DNA of 9,999 nt from Streptosporangiaceae bacterium (lineage in GTDB: Bacteria; Actinomycetota; Actinomycetes; Streptosporangiales; Streptosporangiaceae), in assembly GCA_030045295.1 (NCBI GenBank), contig JASIGD010000123.1:1-9999 (forward strand). Direction: 5' to 3'. Positions 1-4,594 of this stretch are shown in pieces. Position 1 is the first letter of the stretch, and the number at the start of each line of letters is the position of its first letter. Made by a program: the position numbers and the translations under genes. The notes beneath the pieces were generated by a model that was not told the DNA's origin, ran no database searches, and worked only from the letters and a program-made list of their open reading frames with translations.

Positions 1-129
1 GCTATGGGCGTGCCGAACGCGGTCCTTTTCAAGGCATGGGATTTTCACGCGCCACCGCCGATCGCCGCCGAGGTGCTGGCGGCTGCGGGCTTCGAAGGCG
101 ATGACGATCTCGGAGATTCCGCGGAATAA
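1..129 (+). CDS. 3' end of an unrecognised reading frame (partial)
   Basis: The frame is open from the left edge and ends in TAA at 127-129, giving 42 residues. It contains the stretch MGVPNAVLFKAWDFHAPPP, then an Ala-rich helix-like segment and an acidic end (GDDDLGDSAE). I do not recognise the family. By eye, third positions are G or C in only about two thirds of codons, clearly less than in the gyrase genes, so this is either recently acquired DNA, a decaying gene or a chance frame. It is on the plus strand, in tandem with the DUF2252 fragment and convergent with the minus-strand genes. The ATG at position 4 has no readable upstream context, so a short complete frame cannot be excluded. 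Confidence 0.35.
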   Translation, partial: AMGVPNAVLFKAWDFHAPPPIAAEVLAAAGFEGDDDLGDSAE

Positions 130-923
130 TTAGTGTCAAATTCTCGAGACCATTCTCACCGTCTTGGGTTTCTCGCCGGAAGTAGAGAGCCGGATGCCGC
201 AGATGGCGCGCGGCCCATCCGGTCGTGGTCCCGGCGCGCGACTGGGCTGCCGCCTATCGCGGTGACCTGGAGGGCCGCTACGGCCTGTCAGCCGACGAGG
301 TCATGCCGGTGATCCGCGACCAGTTCCGGGCTTACCGGGCCACGCTGCAGCCTGACCGGCGGCACCTGCTTGAACACTTCGAGATCGTGGACGCGGCCCG
401 CAAGGTGGTGGGCGTCGGCAGTGTCGGGACCCGCGCGTTCATCGTCCTGCTCCAGGGCCGTGATCCGAACGACCCCCTGTTCCTGCAGATCAAGGAGGCC
501 ACGGCCTCGGTGCTCGAGGGCTACCTACCTAGGAGCCGGTTCCGCAACCACGGCGAGCGGGTGGTGCAGGGGCAACGGCTGATGCAGGCCGCGAGCGACA
601 TCTACCTGGGCTGGACCAAGGGTCACGACGTGAAGCGCCACTTCTACTGGCGCCAGCTTCGCGACATGAAGGGCTCGGCCTTGGTCGAGGCGATGACACC
701 GCTCGGGCTCGGGTTCTACGCAGGGATCTGCGGATGGACACTGGCCCGGGCGCACGCCCGGTCGGGCGACCCCGTCGCCATCGCCTCCTACCTGGGCGCA
801 GGCGATGGCTTCGACGAGTCGATGACCGACTTCACCGGACGCTACGCGGACCAGAACGAGCGGGACTACCAGGACTTCGTGACCGCGGTCCGGTCCGGGC
901 GCCTGGAGGCGGTCGAAGGTGTT

Positions 924-946
924 TTAGCTCTGACCTGTGGAGCTAA
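924..946. repeat. 7-bp inverted repeat at the 3' end of tRNA-Ala
   Basis: TTAGCTC at 924-930 and GAGCTAA at 940-946 are perfect inverted copies separated by 9 bases. The right arm lies inside the 3' strand of the tRNA-Ala acceptor stem; the left arm lies in the trailer, where the DUF2252 homology ends. In the tRNA transcript the trailer could pair with the 3' acceptor strand in competition with the true 5' strand. It may be a relic of an attachment or recombination site, or a chance match. Confidence 0.45.
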
Positions 947-1010
947 GGGGACTCGAACCCCTGGCCTTCTGGATGCAAACCAGACGCTCTTCCAGCTGAG
1001 CTATAGCCCC
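938..1010 (-). tRNA. tRNA-Ala (anticodon TGC)
   Basis: Read on the minus strand, the 73-nt cloverleaf has acceptor GGGGCTA paired with TAGCTCC (one G-T pair) and discriminator A. It has D arm GCTC/GAGC, anticodon stem TCTGG/CCAGA with loop TTTGCAT (anticodon TGC, alanine), and T arm AGGGG/CCCCT with loop TTCGAGT. CCA is not encoded; the 3' flank starts CACAGG. The gene lies 95 bp downstream of the glycosylase gene on the same strand. A TAGCCT at 1027-1032 (minus strand) could be a -10 box but has no good -35 partner, so co-transcription with the upstream gene is equally possible. The DUF2252 fragment abuts its 3' end on the opposite strand. Confidence 0.97.
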
Positions 1011-1105
1011 GAGATGTCTGTTGCCCAGGCTACTCGGTCCGGACAGGCACCGCGATGAGGTGACCAGCGGGCATGCACCACGGCCCGTTCGGCGAAATGA
1101 TCTTT

Positions 1106-1969
1106 TTATTTGAGCAGACGGGACAGGCGGCGGTCGGCGAGTGGCTTGCCGCCGGTCTGGCAGGTCGGGCAGTACTGCAGCGAGGAGTCGGCGAAGGAGA
1201 CCTCCCTGATGGTGTCGCCGCATTCCGGGCACGCCTGGCCGGCGCGGCCGTGTACGCGCAGGCCGCTCTTTTTCTCGCCCTTCAGGTCGGCGGCGGCCAG
1301 GCCCGCGGAGCGCTCGACCGCCTCGGTCAGCGTGGTCTTGATCGCGTCGTAAAGGACGGCCACGTCGTCTGGCGTCATGCTGGCGGCGATCTTGAACGGT
1401 GACATCTTGGCCACGTGCAGCACCTCGTCAGAATACGCGTTGCCGATGCCCGCGATGACCTTCTGATCGCGCAGCAGGCCCTTGACCTGCGTCCGGCGGC
1501 CGGCCAGCAGGGCCGCCAGGGTATCCGCGGTGAAATCGGCGGCCAGCGGATCCGGCCCCAGAGAGACGATCCCCGGCACTTCGGCCGGGTCGCGGACCAG
1601 GTATACCGCGAGGCGTTTGTGCGTTCCCGCCTCGGTCAGGTCGAATCCGGAGCCGTCATCGAGCGTGAGGCGGAAGGCCAGCGGGCTCTTGCCCGGCTTC
1701 GGCGGGGCCGAGGGCAGGTCCTCGCGCCAGCGTAGCCAGCCCGCCCGGGCCAGGTGGATGATCAGGTGCAGGCCCTGGTCCGTGGCGATGTCCAGGAACT
1801 TGCCGTGCCTGCCGACCTCGGTGATCACCTGTCCGGCCAGGCTGGCCAGCGGCGGGTCGAACGTCTTGAGCACCGAGAACGAGGCCGCGTCGGCGCGCAC
1901 GACGGCGTGTCCCTTCGCGTGTTCGCGCAGGAATTCGGCGAGCGACTCCACTTCGGGCAGTTCCGGCAT
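1106..1969 (-). CDS. Fpg/Nei family DNA glycosylase / AP lyase
   Basis: A 287-residue protein of the formamidopyrimidine-DNA glycosylase (MutM/Fpg) and endonuclease VIII superfamily, which cuts out oxidised bases and nicks the abasic site in base excision repair. It starts MPELPEVE: after Met removal Pro2 is the Schiff-base nucleophile, and Glu3 and Glu6 are present. Lys57 (GRHGKFL) matches the conserved catalytic-loop lysine of Fpg. The helix-two-turns-helix signature is at 165-184 (LLRDQKVIAGIGNAYSDEVL), and a C-terminal zinc finger has Cys247, Cys250, Cys267 and Cys270 with the usual 2-16-2 spacing. It departs from classic MutM: the RRFG loop is replaced by LTEAGTHKRLA (111-121), the Met-containing HLGMSG-type segment reads HLARAG (72-77), and the zinc-finger Arg appears to be Ser. 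It thus belongs to an actinobacterial Fpg/Nei branch, and the preferred lesion is uncertain. The ATG at 1967-1969 is fixed by MPELPE; its ribosome binding site is weak. It lies 48 bp after the HAD-like gene, probably in the same transcript. Confidence 0.93.
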   Translation of the reverse strand: MPELPEVESLAEFLREHAKGHAVVRADAASFSVLKTFDPPLASLAGQVITEVGRHGKFLDIATDQGLHLIIHLARAGWLRWREDLPSAPPKPGKSPLAFRLTLDDGSGFDLTEAGTHKRLAVYLVRDPAEVPGIVSLGPDPLAADFTADTLAALLAGRRTQVKGLLRDQKVIAGIGNAYSDEVLHVAKMSPFKIAASMTPDDVAVLYDAIKTTLTEAVERSAGLAAADLKGEKKSGLRVHGRAGQACPECGDTIREVSFADSSLQYCPTCQTGGKPLADRRLSRLLK

Positions 1970-2017
1970 GCCTCACAGTCTGCCACGCGCTGGCGGCAGC
2001 CCGGTCACTCGTCGTGG

Positions 2018-2728
2018 TCAGCGGACGGTGGCGATCTCGCCCTGCGACGTCACCAGGTCCGGCAGGTCGCCGATGTCCGCCAGCAGGTGAGTGGCTCCGG
2101 CGCGGCGGAGCCTGCTCGCGTCGTGCACGTCGCCGAGCATGCCGACGACGAGCGGGGCACCGGCCCGGCGGGCGCAGAGCACGCCGCTCTCGCTCGCCGT
2201 GACCACGGCCACCTCTCGCACGTCGCCGATGCCCAGCCGCAGGATCGCGGTGAGGACGAGATCGGGCCAGGGGAAACCGCGGGCCACGTCGTCCGCGCAC
2301 AGTATCAGGTCCGCTCGCTGCCACCAGCCGAGGCGCTCCACGATCAGGCTGAGCGCGGGCCGGGAAAGGCAGGACAGCAAGCACACCTTGACGCCCGCCG
2401 CGGTGATCTTGGCCAGCGCGTCGTTCGCGCCGGGCAGCGGGAGCGCGCCGAACCGGTCCACGGCCGCCCGGAACGACCGCTCGAAGGCCATGCTCGCGGC
2501 CTGCGCGCGGATCTCGTCCTCGGGAAACACGCTGCGCATGACATCGGCCGGGATCGAGCCGCGGGCCCGGTCGAACTGGACCATGGACCGGACGTAGGCC
2601 GCGGTCCCCGTCACCACGCCCTGAGTAGCGATCGCCTCCGCGAACGCCCGCTCGAGCACGCTGCCGCCGACCGCAGCAGCTCCCACCAGGTCGCAGCAGA
2701 CCAGCGATACAGCGGAAGCCTCGCTCAC
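2018..2728 (-). CDS. HAD-like protein with degenerate active-site motifs
   Basis: With the GTG at 2726-2728 the product is 236 residues, the size of a phosphonatase-like or PGP-like HAD phosphatase with a helical cap. Motif I is CCDLVGAA (11-18): the Asp13 nucleophile is kept, but the usual Thr of DxxGT is Ala. The cap spans about 20-95. LPLPGANDAL (96-105) matches the PGV-x-x-xL turn before motif II, CLLSCLSRP (116-124), with Ser119. Motif III is likely RGFPWPDLV (150-158), an Arg where many relatives have Lys. Motif IV, normally GDTxxD, reads VVTASESGVLCARRAGA: no acidic Asp remains at the expected Mg-binding positions, only one Glu. The fold is clear but classic phosphatase activity is doubtful; it may be a ligand-binding or regulatory pseudoenzyme. 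A strong GGGAGG seven bases upstream favours this GTG over the ATG at 2758 or a start at 2884, which would overlap the preceding gene. Confidence 0.8.
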   Translation of the reverse strand: MSEASAVSLVCCDLVGAAAVGGSVLERAFAEAIATQGVVTGTAAYVRSMVQFDRARGSIPADVMRSVFPEDEIRAQAASMAFERSFRAAVDRFGALPLPGANDALAKITAAGVKVCLLSCLSRPALSLIVERLGWWQRADLILCADDVARGFPWPDLVLTAILRLGIGDVREVAVVTASESGVLCARRAGAPLVVGMLGDVHDASRLRRAGATHLLADIGDLPDLVTSQGEIATVR

Positions 2729-2735
2729 CGGCTCG

Positions 2736-2741
2736 CCTCCC
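2736..2741 (-). promoter_or_regulatory. Ribosome binding site of the HAD-like gene
   Basis: GGGAGG on the minus strand, seven bases before the GTG at 2728. It decides the start, because the upstream candidates at 2758 and 2884 have no comparable site. Confidence 0.75.
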
Positions 2742-2795
2742 AGCGCCGGGCGGCTCATCCGCGCGCGGGCGGATATCGCCGCCGGCCCGCGCGGA

Positions 2796-2918
2796 TCAGT
2801 CCTCGCCGGCCGTGGTGGCCTCGGTCCAGAGGTCGAGTTCAGCACGGTCGGACTGGACCTTGCGCCAGATGGCGAACACGCCAAGCGCGAGCAGGGCGAC
2901 CAGCAATAGCTTCTTCAC
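2796..2918 (-). CDS. DLW-39 family small protein
   Basis: A 40-residue protein starting at GTG 2916-2918. An N-terminal hydrophobic helix (KKLLLVALLALGVFAIW, residues 2-18) is followed by a charged amphipathic stretch (RKVQSDRAELD) and the family signature DLWTEAT (29-35), then a short acidic end. This matches the DLW-39 family of small actinobacterial proteins usually found just downstream of gyrA and its tRNAs; no function is known to me. The helix suggests a single membrane anchor or an uncleaved signal with the charged tail exposed. The start is supported by GGAGGG at 2928-2933, nine bases upstream; a longer frame to 2978 adds residues with no family character. It follows tRNA-Ile by 171 bp and precedes the HAD-like gene by 67 bp, all on the same strand. 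Confidence 0.85.
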   Translation of the reverse strand: MKKLLLVALLALGVFAIWRKVQSDRAELDLWTEATTAGED

Positions 2919-3089
2919 GGCGAGGAACCCTCCACCTCGATGACATTCGGAGCCGGCCCGCGGAGGTGAGCCCACCACCGCGGTGTACGGCAGCTTAGCA
3001 AGCCACGCCGCCCGGCCGCGCCCCGGCCGACGAGGCAGCCGCCGGAGTTACCCGAGGAGAGCCGTTACGGTTAGTGAAGGAGTGCGTCG

Positions 3090-3163
3090 TGGGGTTACGT
3101 GGACTTGAACCACGGGCCTCGTCCTTATCAGGGACGCGCTCTAACCGACTGAGCTATAACCCC
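3090..3163 (-). tRNA. tRNA-Ile (anticodon GAT)
   Basis: A 74-nt cloverleaf on the minus strand: acceptor GGGGTTA/TAACCCC with discriminator A, D arm GCTC/GAGC, and anticodon stem GTCCC/GGGAC-type pairing around loop CTGATAA (anticodon GAT, isoleucine). The T arm is CGTGG/CCACG with loop TTCAAGT. CCA is not encoded. It lies 114 bp downstream of the DUF3566 gene. A tRNA-Ile downstream of gyrA is a conserved actinobacterial arrangement (for example ileT in Mycobacterium tuberculosis). Confidence 0.97.
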
Positions 3164-3205
3164 ATGCCATGAACGGCTTGACCTGCGGAAACAGTCGAAG
3201 GAATC

Positions 3206-3211
3206 ATCTTA
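3206..3211 (-). promoter_or_regulatory. Possible -10 box for tRNA-Ile
   Basis: TAAGAT on the minus strand, with its 3' end 43 bases before the tRNA 5' end, is close to the sigma-70-type TANNNT consensus and stands out in GC-rich DNA. No convincing -35 hexamer is seen 16-18 bases upstream, so this is a proposal only. Confidence 0.35.
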
Positions 3212-3234
3212 CCGTACTGATACCGCGGGTTGCG

Positions 3235-3252
3235 TGGCGATGGCAGCGCCAT
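3235..3252 (-). repeat. Small hairpin after the DUF3566 gene
   Basis: Two overlapping short inverted repeats can form here: ATGGC/GCCAT with a 3-base loop (3240-3252) and TGGCG/CGCCA with a 7-base loop (3235-3251). The site is about 26 bp past the DUF3566 stop. It could mark the end of the gyrase operon, but there is no T-run after it, so a classic intrinsic terminator is not supported. Confidence 0.3.
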
Positions 3253-3277
3253 ACTACCCCGCGTCCGCGCCGTCTGG

Positions 3278-4393
3278 TCATTCCGTCTCGCGGAGCGTCA
3301 CCTCCACGCCGCCTGTCAGCCGCGAGGTCAGGTTGTAGACGACCGCGCCGATGGTTGCCATCGCCGTGATCAGCACGATGTTGAGCGAACCGAGGAGCGC
3401 GGTGTAACCGAGTACCTTCGACGCCGTGAACCATTTCGCCGCGTTGACCCCGGCCGAACCTTGGCTCGATGTTACGTTCGTCACGACCCGCTGAAGCGAG
3501 TCGAACACGCCAAGCGCCGACAGCGAGCCGTAGAGCACGCTGACGGCGACGAACAAGATGACGAAGGCGACGAGGGACACGACGAAGCTGAACTTCATCA
3601 CCGACCAGGGCTCTATCCGGGCGACGGTCAGGTGCGCCTGCCTGGCCTGGCGCCTCGACGATCGCTTCGGCTTGCCCCGCGCCGGTTCTGCGGCCCGGTC
3701 GGCCGCCGCGCTCGCCGAGCCGACGGCCGCCGCTCCGGTAACAGTGGCCGTCTTCGCGTTCCCGCCTGAGCGCAGGAAGTTCCGCGCCGGGGAGGATGGC
3801 GGGACGGGCGCAGGTCCCGGTGTCTGCCAGGCAAACGCTGCCGCTGAAACTGTTCCGGGCGGCGGCTCCCCGGCGGCCGGCGCGGCCGGCGACGGGCGCG
3901 GCGCGGACGACTCCGTGGTGGATTCGGCGCGGAGCGCGGTGCCGCTGGCCAGCGATCCGGGATACGGCTCGCCCGCGGCTGAGGCGACACCGGCCGGGGA
4001 ACCGTCTGGCGACGGCTCGCCGTCACGGCCTGGCACCCAGTCATCCGCGCGAGGCGGAACCGGGGCTGATTCCGGCCTGTCGAAGGTGACCGTGGACTCT
4101 GCGGCATCCAGCGCGTGACCGATGCCGTCGGCGGGCAGGGCGGGAACGGCGTCGGCGGCCGCGGTGTCCGCTCCCGCGTCACGCGCGCTGCTCGTCTCTG
4201 CGCCGTCGGCAGCCGGGCCGCCGTTAGCAGAAGCATCCTGGGTCGCCGAAGGGGACGTGGCTACGGTCGGCTTGCGGGGCGGGGACATGATGTCAGACGG
4301 GCGGGTGTCCTGGTCGTCGTCATCCTGCCGCGGGGACATGACCGTAGGCGAGGCTCCACCTGAGCCGCCGGGCCCGTTTGTGTGCCTGTCCAA
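3278..4393 (-). CDS. DUF3566 domain membrane protein with a long disordered N-terminus
   Basis: A 371-residue protein. Residues about 252-371 form the DUF3566 domain found in actinobacterial proteins encoded just after gyrA (Rv0007 is the M. tuberculosis counterpart); their function is not established. Two membrane helices are evident, about 268-291 (SFVVSLVAFVILFVAVSVLY) and 328-355 (LGYTALLGSLNIVLITAMAT onward), joined by a ~36-residue loop. A basic patch (KPKRSSRRQARQ, 241-252) just before the first helix predicts a cytoplasmic N-terminus, cytoplasmic C-terminus and outside loop. Residues 1-240 are Pro/Ala/Ser/Gly-rich with many Asp and Glu and are almost certainly disordered. The start is TTG at 4391-4393, chosen because GAGGAGG lies five bases upstream; the in-frame ATG at residue 19 has no such site. 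Placement after gyrA suggests a cell-envelope or division link, which is unproven. Confidence 0.9.
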   Translation of the reverse strand: MDRHTNGPGGSGGASPTVMSPRQDDDDQDTRPSDIMSPPRKPTVATSPSATQDASANGGPAADGAETSSARDAGADTAAADAVPALPADGIGHALDAAESTVTFDRPESAPVPPRADDWVPGRDGEPSPDGSPAGVASAAGEPYPGSLASGTALRAESTTESSAPRPSPAAPAAGEPPPGTVSAAAFAWQTPGPAPVPPSSPARNFLRSGGNAKTATVTGAAAVGSASAAADRAAEPARGKPKRSSRRQARQAHLTVARIEPWSVMKFSFVVSLVAFVILFVAVSVLYGSLSALGVFDSLQRVVTNVTSSQGSAGVNAAKWFTASKVLGYTALLGSLNIVLITAMATIGAVVYNLTSRLTGGVEVTLRETE

Positions 4394-4398
4394 GCCGT

Positions 4399-4405
4399 CC
4401 TCCTC
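4399..4405 (-). promoter_or_regulatory. Ribosome binding site deciding the TTG start of the DUF3566 gene
   Basis: GAGGAGG on the minus strand, five bases before TTG 4393-4391, is the strongest ribosome binding site in the window and fixes a rare TTG initiation codon. Confidence 0.75.
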
Positions 4406-4488
4406 TGATTCAGACCCTCATGAGGTTATCTCCGAACGAGGCGTCCGGGCTGACACCCATGCGAAGAAGACGGCCCGCCGCCGAGACT

Positions 4489-4502
4489 CCGCGGTACCGC
4501 GG
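4489..4502. repeat. Perfect 14-bp palindrome between gyrA and the DUF3566 gene
   Basis: CCGCGGTACCGCGG reads identically on both strands. It sits about 95 bp upstream of the DUF3566 TTG start and about 93 bp downstream of the gyrA stop, in a 201-bp spacer with no other clear signal. It could be an operator for a dimeric regulator of the DUF3566 gene or form a small RNA hairpin. There is no T-run, so it is not a standard terminator. Confidence 0.6.
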
Positions 4503-4594
4503 CACCGCGACACTCGTGGGAGCTTTGCCCCGAAATAGTTGCTGCCAGCGTGCGGAGCCGGGTGTATCTACCGGCCTAGTCTATTCGTCCCGGA

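Larger units (their letters stand above)
225..1058 (+). pseudogene. C-terminal fragment of a DUF2252 family protein, running through tRNA-Ala
   Basis: Residues 24-233 of this 277-residue frame match the C-terminal half of DUF2252 (COG4320), a family of unknown function. Visible hallmarks are RRHLLE, ARKVVGVGSVGTR (58-70), DPLFLQIKEA (83-92), QRLMQAASDIYLGW (117-130), RQLRDMKGSA (143-152), GWTLARAHARSGD (170-182) and YADQNERDY (207-215). Full-length members are roughly 430-460 residues. The missing N-terminal half is where the family has its GDAH-x-x-NFG and NDFDE motifs, so the fragment should not be functional. The GTG at 225 has no ribosome binding site, and the frame is open only back to 186 (TAG at 183-185); HPVVVPARDW-like homology may begin just upstream of the GTG. 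Family similarity ends near 923. The remaining 45 residues (including GTRTPGLLDAN) are the antisense translation of tRNA-Ala and its flank, so the natural stop codon has been lost. The family call is firm; the pseudogene status is inferred. Confidence 0.75.

Noticed and set aside
921..930. GTTTTAGCTC, resembling the start of a type II CRISPR repeat or tracr anti-repeat
   Set aside because: It occurs once, with no spacers or Cas genes, and is explained by the tRNA-Ala trailer inverted repeat.
924..1058. C-terminal tail of the DUF2252 frame as real protein sequence
   Set aside because: It is the antisense translation of tRNA-Ala, a well-known source of false protein tails such as GTRTPGLLDAN.
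2729..2884. Longer N-terminus for the HAD-like protein (start at 2884 or ATG at 2758)
   Set aside because: The added residues are Pro/Arg-rich without family similarity, would overlap the DLW-39 gene, and lack a ribosome binding site, whereas GTG 2728 has GGGAGG at ideal spacing.
1754..2998. 414-codon plus-strand frame opposite the glycosylase, HAD and DLW-39 genes
   Set aside because: It spans several real minus-strand genes, is rich in Arg, His and Gln with no domain pattern, and has no ribosome binding site.
3023..3045. CCGGC/GCCGG pairing downstream of tRNA-Ile as a terminator
   Set aside because: Only five base pairs with a 13-base loop and no T-run; such pairs are common by chance in DNA this GC-rich.
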